This document shows, in pieces, positions 42,499 through 54,457 of a stretch of 64,000 nucleotides of DNA. Positions within the stretch are counted from its first letter, which is position 1, and every line of letters starts with the position of its first letter. The notes below the pieces were generated by a model. That model was given only the letters and a program-made list of their open reading frames with translations, did not search any database and was not told the origin of the DNA. A program made the translations under genes and the position numbers. Origin of the DNA: Helichrysum umbraculigerum (Eukaryota; Streptophyta; Magnoliopsida; Asterales; Asteraceae); NCBI GenBank assembly GCA_949592205.1, contig CATIUR010000001.1, positions 210,248,250 to 210,312,249 on the forward strand, read 5' to 3'.

Positions 42499-45315
42499 TT
42501 AGTGAGAAACGGTGACCCAAGCCTTTACAGACTTAGGTCGACCGTGGTCATCAACAATAATCACCTCAGATAGGATTTTATCTTTAAACAAATTAGAATT
42601 TTTATCTGATGTGTTATTGTTGACGACTGAAGAGTCAACATCAGACTCTTTACGTTTCCAAACTTTTGAAGATTCGGAATCGGTAATAGAAGTAATGTTG
42701 GGCTTTTGAATTGGCAAAGATTTTTGCTCAACATTACTTGGTTTCGAAACAGGCTTGGGAGAGTTTGAGTAACGCCTAGGTGGAGATTTAGAAAAAGAGT
42801 TTTTAAAAACAGATGTCCTAGGCATCTCTCTCCCATATCGCTGATTTGACAGCTTTGGACATTCACGGATTAAATGTCCTTGTTTCTTGCAGTAGAAACA
42901 AGAACGAGTCTCAACAAACGGTTGAGGCTGAGGAATTACCACAGGAGGTGGAGAAACATTTCTAGAACATGAACATTGAGTACACGTCTTAGAAAATGTT
43001 TGTCTTGGTTGAGAGGTTGAAGTTGATGGTTTATCATACGAAACATTTTCATTTACTAATTTTCTTTGCAAAATCTTTACAGGTGACTGTAAAGTTTGTT
43101 GTTTCGAGTTTAAAACCTTAGCTTTTCCCTTATTTGGTTGAACCTTAATTTCAGGTTCAACCTTTGAAATCACTTTTTCAGGTTTAAATGCAACCTTCTT
43201 AACCTCCGGATACTCCTGATCCGTAATGTCCTCAATCTCAACAATCTCCTCAATAATAACAGAAGATTCACTTTTTAACTCAACTTTCTCCTTAACACTA
43301 ACAGAAGATTCACTCTTTACCTCAACATTCTCCTTAACACTAACAGGAGATTCATGCACAGACTTAACAAACTTTGGCAAGGGGTACTCTGGCCGCTGGG
43401 TTTTCTCCTTTGCCGATTTGTTATGTTTGGTCTCTTTAGCATCTATAGCTTTTAAACCATAAAGCTTGGACCAGTCAACTGGAATCTCTTCAAAGCCTTC
43501 CTTAACAGGCAGGGGACAGTGAGTAGTAGGAGGAGGAACTGAGTTGTATCCCAATCCCTCATTCTTCTTCCCTTTAGTACCGTGCTTGCTAAGAATTTCA
43601 TTAAAGACAACCGTTGAGGAATTTGAACCTAAGATTTTACTCTTATAATTTTCATACTCAGCTTTTAAATCTGTAAGTTCTTTATTTAAAAGTTCAATTT
43701 CAATCAGATAACTTTTAATCGCATCTTCTTGACTAAAAACTTTAGACTTATATTTTTGAGTATCTAACCGATGAGCCTCAAGATGTTTTTCATAAAGTTT
43801 CTCATTAGCTTTTAAAAAATTATTTGAGTCGGTTAGTTTTTCATTCTTTTTCCTCAACTCAGCGGTCTCTGTCTGATATGCCTTTAGAGATTCAGTTAAC
43901 TTAATGCATGAAATACAATTTAACGGTTCATCATGTACCTCATTCACAATGTGAGCCATCAGACACTGTTGGTAATGCTGGGAGACAGGCGTCCAATCTT
44001 GACTTGTAGGCTCAAAAGCAATCAGGGCATTATCAGCAATCCCTTTCTTAGTAACTTCCGGTTCTTTGGCCTTTGGAGGAGTAGAAGGTGTTGTGAATCC
44101 CGAAGCTGGCATTTTGGGTTTCTCGCACTCCCTGGCGAAGTGACCCAAATTTTGACAATTGTAACAACGGACCTTACTCTTGTCAAATCCGAAGCCAGTC
44201 TTTCCATCACCCTCCAAGCTTTTACGCCCTGTCCTCTGCAAGAACTTTTGAATTCTGCGGGTGATCATTGCCACATTCCAAGTTAAATCCATTTGCTCCA
44301 GATCGTCTTCATCAAGCTGAGCATAGTCCTCCTTAGTCAACTCCAAAGTTAGATTCGGTTGAGTAACCAAATCCTTGTAAGAGCTTAAGAAAGCTGTGTA
44401 GATGGCAGCTTGCTCCTGAATAGCAGGTGAGACTTGAACCTGTTGTTGATTTGAAGAAGGTCCAGTCATGAAAACAGAATGAATCCCATCAGAAGAAGAA
44501 GAAGTCGATGAAGCATTTGTATTTGATACAAAGGCAACTCCTGATCCATAAGTCTTTCCAGAGTTGATCTTAACACCATACACACTAGGATTCTGAACAG
44601 CAGAACCAGACCTAGTTTCTTTCTTCTTAATCTCCATCGCGTGAGCTTGAAGATCCCCTATCAACGCATCCAAAGACATGTTTGCAAGTTCTTCATTTTC
44701 TTTTAAAAATTGAACTTTAATATCCCAAGAACTCGGCAACACATCCAGTAGCTTCTTATTTACTTCAATTGAAGGAAAAGTATAACCGCCTTCAAACAAC
44801 TCACCAACTAACCGTGAGTATCTAGTGAATAAAGAAGTCGTGTCTTCATCAGGAAGGATGTCAAAGATATCGTACTGTTTCTTAATCAGTTCGAGCTTTG
44901 CTTCCTTGTACTTATCATTACCCCCACAACGAGTTTCAATTGCCTTCCACAGATCGAAGGCTGTTTCATGAGTTCTAAAAAGCCATAGCACATCCTTGGT
45001 TAAACACATTTTAATCATTGAGAAAGACTTTCTTTCAGTATCAAAATCTTTCTTTTCCTCGGGAGACATGGCTTTATAGGGCTTAGCAGGACGAATACCC
45101 CGGTATTCTCCTTCAGCTAATGGAGGTACATAACGCTCACGTAACGGTCCCCATAATTCTGGACAGTGAAAGTCAATATATTGCTCAACTCGGTCTCTCC
45201 AGTACACATAATCCATATCAGCTGTAAATAGTGGAGGTTTATTGCTTGAACCAATGTCATTACTTTGTTTAATCATTTCCCTAAGTCCTCTAATATCCTC
45301 TTTATCTGCTGCCAT
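42499..45315 (-). CDS. gag: Copia-2 gag capsid protein with two CCHC zinc knuckles
   Basis: 938 residues from ATG 45315. Capsid domain at about 30-240 (YWRDRVEQYIDF, LWKAIETRCGGN), first knuckle CYNCQNLGHFAREC at 384-397, long coiled coil (about 470-570), a Val/Lys/Glu repeat region, and a second knuckle CFYCKKQGHLIREC at 806-819. The layout and the C-terminus (KAWVTVSH, compared with KLVWVPKKN) parallel Copia-1 gag. It ends in TAA, in the same frame as pol. It assembles the cytoplasmic particle and binds element RNA. Confidence 0.93.
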   Translation of the reverse strand: MAADKEDIRGLREMIKQSNDIGSSNKPPLFTADMDYVYWRDRVEQYIDFHCPELWGPLRERYVPPLAEGEYRGIRPAKPYKAMSPEEKKDFDTERKSFSMIKMCLTKDVLWLFRTHETAFDLWKAIETRCGGNDKYKEAKLELIKKQYDIFDILPDEDTTSLFTRYSRLVGELFEGGYTFPSIEVNKKLLDVLPSSWDIKVQFLKENEELANMSLDALIGDLQAHAMEIKKKETRSGSAVQNPSVYGVKINSGKTYGSGVAFVSNTNASSTSSSSDGIHSVFMTGPSSNQQQVQVSPAIQEQAAIYTAFLSSYKDLVTQPNLTLELTKEDYAQLDEDDLEQMDLTWNVAMITRRIQKFLQRTGRKSLEGDGKTGFGFDKSKVRCYNCQNLGHFARECEKPKMPASGFTTPSTPPKAKEPEVTKKGIADNALIAFEPTSQDWTPVSQHYQQCLMAHIVNEVHDEPLNCISCIKLTESLKAYQTETAELRKKNEKLTDSNNFLKANEKLYEKHLEAHRLDTQKYKSKVFSQEDAIKSYLIEIELLNKELTDLKAEYENYKSKILGSNSSTVVFNEILSKHGTKGKKNEGLGYNSVPPPTTHCPLPVKEGFEEIPVDWSKLYGLKAIDAKETKHNKSAKEKTQRPEYPLPKFVKSVHESPVSVKENVEVKSESSVSVKEKVELKSESSVIIEEIVEIEDITDQEYPEVKKVAFKPEKVISKVEPEIKVQPNKGKAKVLNSKQQTLQSPVKILQRKLVNENVSYDKPSTSTSQPRQTFSKTCTQCSCSRNVSPPPVVIPQPQPFVETRSCFYCKKQGHLIRECPKLSNQRYGREMPRTSVFKNSFSKSPPRRYSNSPKPVSKPSNVEQKSLPIQKPNITSITDSESSKVWKRKESDVDSSVVNNNTSDKNSNLFKDKILSEVIIVDDHGRPKSVKAWVTVSH

Positions 45316-45876
45316 TTTAATTACTTAAACGAAAAAATCAAACTTCTGATCTTAGCGACGTAGACGGGTACGTCGCACAAAGAATATGCGACGTAGATGG
45401 GTACGTCGCAAAAAGAATATGCGACGTAGATGGGTACGTCGCAAAAAGCAAAGGATTCAATTAAGAATCAGAAAGTGCGACGTTGAGAGGTACGTCGCAG
45501 AATCAGGCTACGTCGCAACGCAACGTCGCAGAAGACTAATTAAAGTCAAAATAGCGACGTAGAGAGGTACGTCGCAACGGTACGTCGCACGAACTAATTA
45601 AAGTTCAAAAACACTACGTCGCACGCGACGTCGCAGATGACGTCGCAGGCTACGTCGCAAAAACGCGCTGAGCAGCGGCCAAAAACCCTAAAAACGAATT
45701 TTTAACCCTAAAACCAAAACCACGAATGTAGAACGACTGAAACCTTCAAGAATCCCAATAATACTGATCGAAAACCTGTAACAACACAAAACAAACGTAA
45801 TAAACACGAAAACTCACGAATATCACGTTCTTTTAAATCCCAAACTCGATCCGAATCGCCAAAACGAGCACTTTCT
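45316..45876 (-). promoter_or_regulatory. Copia-2 5' leader with tandem GCGACGTA hairpins
   Basis: Between 45355 and 45660 there are about 17 GCGACGT/ACGTCGC words. Three consecutive units of about 33 bp (starting 45355, 45388 and 45421) each pair GCGACGTA with TACGTCGC across a 6-nt loop (GACGGG or GATGGG), giving perfect 8-bp stems in the RNA leader. Nearer the primer site is a pyrimidine run ending GTTGTTACAG, a possible acceptor. Confidence 0.8.
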
Positions 45877-45888
45877 GCTCTGATACCA
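45877..45888 (-). other. Copia-2 primer binding site (tRNA-Met)
   Basis: TGGTATCAGAGC on the minus strand, two bases after the LTR. Confidence 0.93.
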
Positions 45889-45890
45889 GT

Positions 45891-46300
45891 TGTTTGTCCC
45901 TTACTTAGGATCTAGTACTAACCGAGTCAATCAATTGATGGCGGAAACAACAATTGACTAATCAAACAATCACACGAATAACAAATACGCAATGAATATC
46001 AAACGAAACGTATTATATTCAGTAATAATCGATCAGATTACAGAGATTTCGACTAATTGCGTTTAGGGTTTCGTCAACCCTAAAACAGAAAACACAAAAC
46101 GTTTTTTATACAAAATCTGGCACCTGCGACGTAGCACGCTACGTCGCAGGCCCAAGCCCATGCGACGTCTGCTACGTCGCAGGCCCAAAACCTGACGTCG
46201 CACCTGCGACGTTGTGCGCTACGTCGCAGGAGTCAGAACACTATTTCTAATTACAAACTACGAGCTAGACCAACTGACAGACACTAAACATGTACTAACA
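45891..46300 (-). repeat. Copia-2 5' LTR (410 bp)
   Basis: Same length as 33743-34152 with two differences seen (agtactaacc for agtacgaacc, and tcgactaat for tcggctaat). Confidence 0.95.
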
Positions 46301-46305
46301 CATAT

Positions 46306-47758
46306 CCGTATGGCCATAACGGACGAGACCGATAGCTAGTGTTTATCATACTTAGGTACAGTTCAGCACACACAACAAATGAAGTACATCCCTGTACCGT
46401 TCACACAACAACTCACTAGCCCAACCAACAGTTCATCAACTTGTTGACCTCATTAACAACAATGCCCGAAGGCCACACAAAGCACATATAGGCATATGAT
46501 CAACAATAACAACTAATCAACTCAATAATCAAGTCTACGTTTACCCGTCGTAATCAAATGATTACAACTAAGACAAACGATGAGTTTTGAATCCACTCAC
46601 CGATACCTTTGCAGTCAACACACCCAGCTATTAATCACTGAGTCTTTGGGGTATCTGAAACATCACGCAACAACACAAGTTAGAACTTGTCATTAATAAG
46701 TAATACTTAAACAACTAACGACTTTACACTAGTACTTATACTATTACACAATCACTAATACAGTTAGATCATAACTTAATTATCTTGTATATTTGGTTTC
46801 CAAATATAGTTATACATAGCAATTACAATTCAAAGGATCTAACTATTTTAATTCTATTTTTGATCATAGCCGTTCGGCTTCAACCTCCATAGCCGATCGG
46901 CTTAGTTCTCATAACCGATCGGCTCAGCCATAGCCGATCGGCTTCCACCGTTAATTTTCAGACTTTAATTCGAGGTCCAATTTCTGATATGATTTTGAAC
47001 TAACAAAGCCTATCGGCTAAAAGGAGCCGTTCGGCTTTTATAGTATAACCGATCGGCTTTGGCATAGCCGATCGGCTTCAACATAAAAAACCCAGCAACT
47101 CAGTTCGATCATGGCACAACCCAGAATTTCAAATCACAAACACCAAATACGAATCAATCATGCAGAACACATATGTAACAAGCTTCTAACTCATTCAAAC
47201 CATATTTCTAATGCTATACTAACATCTATTACAACAATAACATCCAAGAATTATTCAAATCTTCATATAATTGGAATATGAACTTATGCAATATGTGTAC
47301 TTACCATAGATAGATGAACACGAAGCTAGTTACTAGATGATGAAGATGATGATAATGATCACAACTTAACTTCAAGTCTTGGTTTAGATCTCCCCTTGAT
47401 TTGAAGTAATTAAAGTTAGGGTTTATGTTTTAGTTGAAAGGAAAAGTGGAAGAGAAATTGGTAAAGTGATTACCAAATAAAAGATCGGCCTCCATTTTAA
47501 TCGACTCATCATTTTGGGTATTTAATACCCGCTCTAAATCTATTGCCTGGCACTTAATTACTAAATGCGATAACTTTATTTTTATTGTTCCGTCAACTTT
47601 AATAATTTAATTCAAGCCACCTTTCATTATCCACAATAAGTCCTAAGACCTATTTCACCAACTTTCACAATTAAACAATTATATCGCAAAAATTATTTAA
47701 AACAATTAAATACGAAATTATAAATAGAAAATACCAGGCTATTGGAGAGGATGTTACA
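46306..47758 (-). repeat. Gypsy-1 3' LTR, remaining 1,453 bp (right of Copia-2)
   Basis: Matches 53000-54452 with one difference seen. It contains eight copies of the 12-bp dyad AGCCGATCGGCT or close variants, between 46867 and 47080. It ends TGTTACA at the polypurine tract (AAGGAGGGGAGATT on the minus strand, 47759-47772). Confidence 0.95.
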
Positions 47759-47770
47759 AATCTCCCCTCC

Positions 47771-50700
47771 TTAAGGAGATTTCGTCCCCGAAATCTCAAC
47801 ATCAACAAACAATCCAGGATATCTGGATTTCATCGACTCCTCGCTCTCCCATGTTAGGTTGGAACCTAAACTATGTCTCCATTTAACTAACACCATAGGA
47901 ATTTGTTTCTTCCTAAGTTTGGTAATCTTTCGATCAACAATTTCAACCGGTTCTTCAACCAATTTCTGAGTTTGATCAACCCTCAAATCTTTCAACGGAA
48001 GAATTTGCGACTGATCCTCGATATTACACTTTCTCAAGTAACATACATTAAACGTGTCATGAATACCAGAGAGTTCGGGAGGAAGATCCAATGCCATCGA
48101 CTGATCATTTACAACTTGTCGAATCTTGAATGGACCAATGTACCTAGGCGCCAACTTTCCACGTTTTCCGAATCTAATCACCCCTTTCCACGGAGAAACT
48201 TTAAGATACACTAATTCACCTTCGGAAAATACAACCGGTCGTCTTTTAGGATCCGCATACTGTTTCTGCCTATCTCTTGCGGCTTTCAACTTCTCACGTG
48301 TGATAGCAACTTTGTCAGCGGTTATTTGTACAATGTCAGGTCCAGCAAACTGTTTCTCACCTGCCTCTAACCAACAAGTAGGTGTGCAACAACGACGACC
48401 ATACAACATTTCATACGGAGGCATTCCGATACTAGAATGGTACGAATTGTTATAAGTAAATTCAACCAACGGAAGATGTGAATCCCATGAACCTCCATAT
48501 TCCAGAATGCAAGCACGAAGCATATCCTCTAGAGTTTGAATCGTACGTTCTGACTGACCATCTGTCTGAGGATGATAAGCTGTACTAAGATTTACCCGTG
48601 AACCCAACTCCTGTTGTAGACTTTGCTAAAAACGAGAAGCAAAACGAGTATCTCTATCTGACACAATCGATAAGGGAATACCATGTCTGGAGACGATTTC
48701 ATTAACATATAACTGAGCAAGTTTAGTCAACGATGTTGTCTCACTCGTAGCAAGAAAATGTGCGCTTTTTGTCAATCGATCCACTATCACCCAAATCATA
48801 TCATTGCCTCGAGCAGTACGCGGTAATTTAGTCACAAAATCCATAGTTATGTGATCCCACTTCCACTCGGGTATTTCTAACTGTTTTAACGACCCATACG
48901 GCTTTTGATGTTCCGCTTTGACCTGAGCACAAATATGACAAGATCCCACAAACTTTGCAATGTCGGTTTTCATCGTTGGCCACCAATACAACGGTTTCAA
49001 ATCATTATACATTCGAGTACTACCCGGATGAATAGACATTCGTGACTTATGAGCTTCATTCAAAATCAAATCTCGAATACCACCAATGGAAGGAATCCAA
49101 ACACGAGACTGATAAGTCTTTAATCCCCTTGAATCATCAACTAATTCATCCTTGCGTTTTAACATGATTTCCGATTTCAAATTCTGATCCTTCAATGCCT
49201 CAAGTTGCATAACTTTAATTTGATCGATCAAATCCAAGGAAACATTCACTTTTAAATAGAAAGCTCGTTCAGGAGTATTCTTTCGAGTTAAAGCATCGGC
49301 TACCACATTAGCTTTGCCCGGATGGTATCTAATTTCACAGTCATAATCTTTTATCAATTCCAACCATCGTCTCTGCCGCATGTTCAATTCTTTCTGGGAG
49401 AACACATACTGCAAACTCTTGTGATCGGTGCAAACAACACATCGAGTCCCATATAAGTAATGTCTCCAAAGTTTTAGGGCAAATACAACTGCGGCGAGTT
49501 CTAAATCATGCGTAGGATAATTCTTCTCATGCGGTTTCAACTGTCGCGAAGCATAAGCGATAACTCTATCCCTTTGCATTAAAACACAACCCAAACCCGA
49601 ATATGAAGCGTCGCAATAAACCACAAAGTCATCAGTACCTTCTGGTAATGCTAAAATCGGTGTCTGACACAACAATTGTTTCAATGTCTGAAAAGCTTGT
49701 TCCTGTTGCTCAGTCCAAACATACTTCTCCTCTTTACGGGTTAACTTAGTTAACGGACCGGCTATCTTAGAGAAATCTTTAATAAATTTCCGATAATATC
49801 CCGCTAACCCAAGGAAACTTCTTATCTCAGAAACAGATTTCGGCGCATTCCAATTCATCACAGCTGAAATCTTTGATGGATCTACTTTCACACCATCTCG
49901 ACAAATTATATGACCCAAAAACTGAACTTCTCGAATCCAGAATTCACATTTGGAAAACTTTGCATACAACTGTTCCCGTCTCAATGTTTCAAGAACCAAT
50001 CTCAAATGCTTAGCATGCTCAGTTTCAGATTTCGAATAAATAAGTATATCATCAATGAAAACAATAACAAATTGATCTAAAAATGGTCGACACACACGGT
50101 TCATCAAATCCATAAATACCGCTGGAGCATTCGTCAAACCAAAAGGCATAACCAAAAATTCATAATGACCGTACCTGGTTCGGAAAGCAGTTTTAGGTAT
50201 ATCTTCTTCACAAACACGAACCTGATGATAACCCGACCTCAGATCAATTTTAGAATACACTGAAGAACCCTGTAACTGGTCAAACAAGTCATCTATTCTA
50301 GGAAGAGGATACTTATTCTTTACCGTTCTCTTGTTCAACTCTCTATAATCAATACACATGCGCAACGACCCGTCTTTCTTTTTCACGAATAATACTGTTG
50401 CACCCCACGGCGAGGAACTAGGTCTGATAAAACCTTTATCCAACAACTCCTGAATTTGATTCATCATTTCACGGATCTCAGAAGGAGCTAACCTATAGGG
50501 AGCTTTAGCAATTGGCGACGAACCCGGAACAAGATCAATTCTGTATTCTACTTCCCTAACTGGTGGTAACCCAGGCAATTCATCGGGAAACACTTCAGGG
50601 TACTCACAAACAACTGGAACATCCGAAACAGTTTTCCTTTCTATTTTAGCATCGACTACATAGGCTAGGTATGACTCGCAACCTTTTGACAATGACTTCC

Positions 50701-52348
50701 TAGCTTTCATCAAAGAAATCAAAGGAATAGCTACACCATCCCGTTCTCCTCGAGCCACAACATATGACCCTTCGGAGATTGAGATCCTAACCAACTTCCG
50801 ATGACAATCAATACTAGCCTTATAATGGCTCAACCAATCCATACCAATTATTACATCGAAACTAGGGATTGGCATCAACAAGAAGGAAATAGGAAATACA
50901 TGATCATCAATAGTAATATTAACTCCAGTCACCGAGGTGGTAACAGGAACTAACTTACCACTAACTATTTCTACTTCTATAGGCTTTGTTATCACAGTAG
51001 GGGCTAATTTCAACTTATCACAAAATTGCACAGAAATGAAAGTACAATTAGCACCCGAATCAAACAATACACGTGCAGGTACAGAGTTTATAAGAAATGT
51101 ACCGGTGATAACATCTTCAGTATGCACGGCCTCATCAACCGTCATCTGGAAAGCCCTACTAGTTACTGGAGGAGGGTTCTTTCTTTTCTGACCGGAAGAT
51201 CCCGAACTCCCAACCGAACCCGACCCCGTCGACTTTGCCTCAGGACATTGACCAACCCTATGCCCCTCTTTCTTACAAGTCCAACAAACAAAATTTGGAT
51301 AACGGCAACTTTTTATCTCATGACCTAATTCACCACACTTCATACATTTGTTCGTCTTAACCGTACACGGACCCTCATGCCGAGACCTACACGAACTACA
51401 CCAATTTGAACTATTGGAACTTCCTGAAGAACCACTTCTTCCAACAAATTTCTTACCACCCTGCCGATTCCCTTGCCACCTAGATTTATTCTTACCCGAA
51501 GATTCAGTTCTTGCTCTTTGAAAATTGGTATCCCTTCCTTGCCATAATCGCAAACCACTTAAATCACTATCGGCGGATCTTGCAAGATTGAATGCATGCG
51601 TTAAATCCTTAGCCAATCTCACAACCGTACGATAGTTATCCGGTAAGGTATCCACGAATTGTTCGATTTGCGTTTTCTCATCCGGAACCCATTGTTGCAC
51701 AAACCTAAGCTTATCCGTAAACTGCGAGATCAGTTCATCAATAGTCATGTCATCCTTCAATCGAAGATTCACAAACTCTCTCCGAATCCTAGCAATATCA
51801 AAATCCGAACAATATTGGTTACGCACAGCCTGATGAAATTGAGACCAATTAATAGATTCCTTTTGTTGTTGCATCATATGTCCGGTAACGGAATCCCACC
51901 AAACCATAGCCTCGTCCTTCAAGCATTGAACCGCATATTTCACCTTAAGTTCCTCCTCACAACAAGTCACATGAAACTTGCGTTCCATATCCCTAAGCCA
52001 ATTTAACGTTACTGTAGGGTTTTTACTTCCCTGAAATTCTGGTGGTCGACTCGCCATAAAAGTCTTGTATGAACACTTCTTTTCCATTTGAGAGGATGAA
52101 CCAGAACCAAAGACTGGGGCTTGCTGAAATAACTGTCTAGTCGCAGCTTCCTCATCTTTCCTCTTGAATTCCCTAAGAAATACCAACTCGTCTTCCATCT
52201 CATGAATATACTCGTCTCGGTTAGATTGGTGTCCGGTTGGTTGAGAAGTACCATTATGATCGTGTTGCTCGGTATTAGTCTCTAAGTGAGGAGCGACAAT
52301 CCTGGAGGCATTGTTGGGGTTGGTGGTCGGTGGTTCGTTATCTGCCAT
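47771..52348 (-). pseudogene. gag-pol: Gypsy-1 gag-pol polyprotein, one nonsense codon in integrase
   Basis: From ATG 52348. Gag domain at about 100-260 ([16 protein letters not shown]), two CCHC knuckles (335-348 and 355-368), protease FDSGAN with D430, reverse transcriptase at about 600-780 with FIDD at 764-767, RNase H ([10 protein letters not shown] to VADALTRK), integrase zinc domain ([16 protein letters not shown]) and core. The frame stops at TAG 48628-48626 directly after FASRF, where related integrases have Trp (TGG). It continues in the same frame with the third catalytic region (TAYHPQTDGQSERT), the GPF segment and a chromodomain-like C-terminus (VLVKWRHS..LTWESEE) to 47771. The single stop should abolish full integrase; all else looks intact. 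Confidence 0.94.
48626..48628 (-). other. Nonsense codon (TAG) in Gypsy-1 integrase
   Basis: TTT TAG CAA on the minus strand. The family-conserved residue here is Trp, so one G-to-A change explains it. Confidence 0.85.
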
Positions 52349-52507
52349 TTCTGAAATTCAACACAACACTTAAACTTTTGTTAATCGTTAGCATCTAAAT
52401 ACTAACTGCCATCAAACAATACTAATCCCATACCAAAGAATGTTTGATATATCATGCTCCGGTTTTGGGATTGATCATTCAACAATGAACAATTATCCCA
52501 AAACTAT

Positions 52508-52519
52508 GCTCTGATACCA
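52508..52519 (-). other. Gypsy-1 primer binding site (tRNA-Met)
   Basis: TGGTATCAGAGC on the minus strand, three bases inside the 5' LTR end. Confidence 0.93.
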
Positions 52520-52522
52520 ATT

Positions 52523-54452
52523 TATAACACCCCTCATTCTATACTAATAATATTATAGATAATACGGAAGCGTAAGTAAATAAAACGCAAGACATGGTTA
52601 CATAATATTCTAAAGTATTAAAACAGTTTAGATGGTTAAGTTACTACGATTTAACACTTGTTCAAAAGTCTAGCATGACGGGGTATTATATGAACTAAAC
52701 TGAGTTGTTACAAAAATAATCAGAGTAGCTTGAATATCAAATATTCCATGCTTCCAAGGTTTGACCTTCCTGCTACCCACCCGTATGCATATAACAAAAG
52801 TCTGCAGGAAGTAACAACGAGGGATTAGCACATAGCTAAGTGAGTAAATCCAACACTCAACATTTAACTTAGCTAAACCAATTAACTACAACAAGTATTC
52901 GCAACCACAACAATCAACAACAACTTAATGAGGATAGGCGGATCCGGGGATAACCTTAGTACCCGGGCGGCTCCCCAAAGATCACTTATCCAAACATATC
53001 CGTATGGCCATAACGGACGAGACCGATAGCTAGTGTTTATCATACTTAGGTACAGTTCAGCACACACAACAAATGAAGTACATCCCTGTACCGTTCACAC
53101 AACAACTCACTAGCCCAACCAACAGTTCATCAACTTGTTGACCTCATTAACAACAATGCCCGAAGGCCACACAAAGCACATATAGGCATATGATCAACAA
53201 TAACAACTAATCAACTCAATAATCAAGTCTACGTTTACCCGTCGTAATCAAATGATTACAACTAAGACAAACGATGAGTTTTGAATCCACTCACCGATAC
53301 CTTTGCAGTCAACACACCCAGCTATTAATCACTGAGTCTTTGGGGTATCTGAAACAACACGCAACAACACAAGTTAGAACTTGTCATTAATAAGTAATAC
53401 TTAAACAACTAACGACTTTACACTAGTACTTATACTATTACACAATCACTAATACAGTTAGATCATAACTTAATTATCTTGTATATTTGGTTTCCAAATA
53501 TAGTTATACATAGCAATTACAATTCAAAGGATCTAACTATTTTAATTCTATTTTTGATCATAGCCGTTCGGCTTCAACCTCCATAGCCGATCGGCTTAGT
53601 TCTCATAACCGATCGGCTCAGCCATAGCCGATCGGCTTCCACCGTTAATTTTCAGACTTTAATTCGAGGTCCAATTTCTGATATGATTTTGAACTAACAA
53701 AGCCTATCGGCTAAAAGGAGCCGTTCGGCTTTTATAGTATAACCGATCGGCTTTGGCATAGCCGATCGGCTTCAACATAAAAAACCCAGCAACTCAGTTC
53801 GATCATGGCACAACCCAGAATTTCAAATCACAAACACCAAATACGAATCAATCATGCAGAACACATATGTAACAAGCTTCTAACTCATTCAAACCATATT
53901 TCTAATGCTATACTAACATCTATTACAACAATAACATCCAAGAATTATTCAAATCTTCATATAATTGGAATATGAACTTATGCAATATGTGTACTTACCA
54001 TAGATAGATGAACACGAAGCTAGTTACTAGATGATGAAGATGATGATAATGATCACAACTTAACTTCAAGTCTTGGTTTAGATCTCCCCTTGATTTGAAG
54101 TAATTAAAGTTAGGGTTTATGTTTTAGTTGAAAGGAAAAGTGGAAGAGAAATTGGTAAAGTGATTACCAAATAAAAGATCGGCCTCCATTTTAATCGACT
54201 CATCATTTTGGGTATTTAATACCCGCTCTAAATCTATTGCCTGGCACTTAATTACTAAATGCGATAACTTTATTTTTATTGTTCCGTCAACTTTAATAAT
54301 TTAATTCAAGCCACCTTTCATTATCCACAATAAGTCCTAAGACCTATTTCACCAACTTTCACAATTAAACAATTATATCGCAAAAATTATTTAAAACAAT
54401 TAAATACGAAATTATAAATAGAAAATACCAGGCTATTGGAGAGGATGTTACA
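52523..54452 (-). repeat. Gypsy-1 5' LTR (1,930 bp)
   Basis: Uninterrupted copy of the LTR. It carries eight AGCCGATCGGCT-type dyads between 53561 and 53774, at the same relative places as the other LTR. Confidence 0.96.
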
Positions 54453-54457
54453 GATGT

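Larger units (their letters stand above)
33743..46300 (-). mobile_element. Copia-2: complete Sirevirus-like Ty1-copia element (12,558 bp)
   Basis: Perfect duplications CATAT (33738-33742 and 46301-46305) and two 410-bp LTRs with only two differences. On the minus strand: LTR, tRNA-Met primer site, leader with GCGACGTA hairpins, gag, pol, A-tract spacer, third ORF, polypurine tract, LTR. It inserted into the left LTR of Gypsy-1. Only one in-frame stop (in the protease/pre-integrase segment) is seen besides the gag stop, so it is nearly intact. Confidence 0.96.
33266..54452 (-). mobile_element. Gypsy-1: chromovirus (Tekay/Del-like) Ty3-gypsy element, host to Copia-2
   Basis: It is flanked by a 5-bp duplication GATGT (33261-33265 and 54453-54457). 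LTRs are 1,930 bp each once the Copia-2 insertion and its duplication are removed, and differ at about four positions by eye. The internal region (47759-52522) encodes one polyprotein on the minus strand. The LTR ends are TGTAACATCC and GGTGTTATA, i.e. TG..TA instead of TG..CA. The integrase-C-terminal chromodomain-like tail supports the Tekay/Del chromovirus clade. Confidence 0.95.

Noticed and set aside
45355..45442. CRISPR-like short repeats of about 33 bp
   Set aside because: The units are contiguous hairpins in a Copia leader without spacers.
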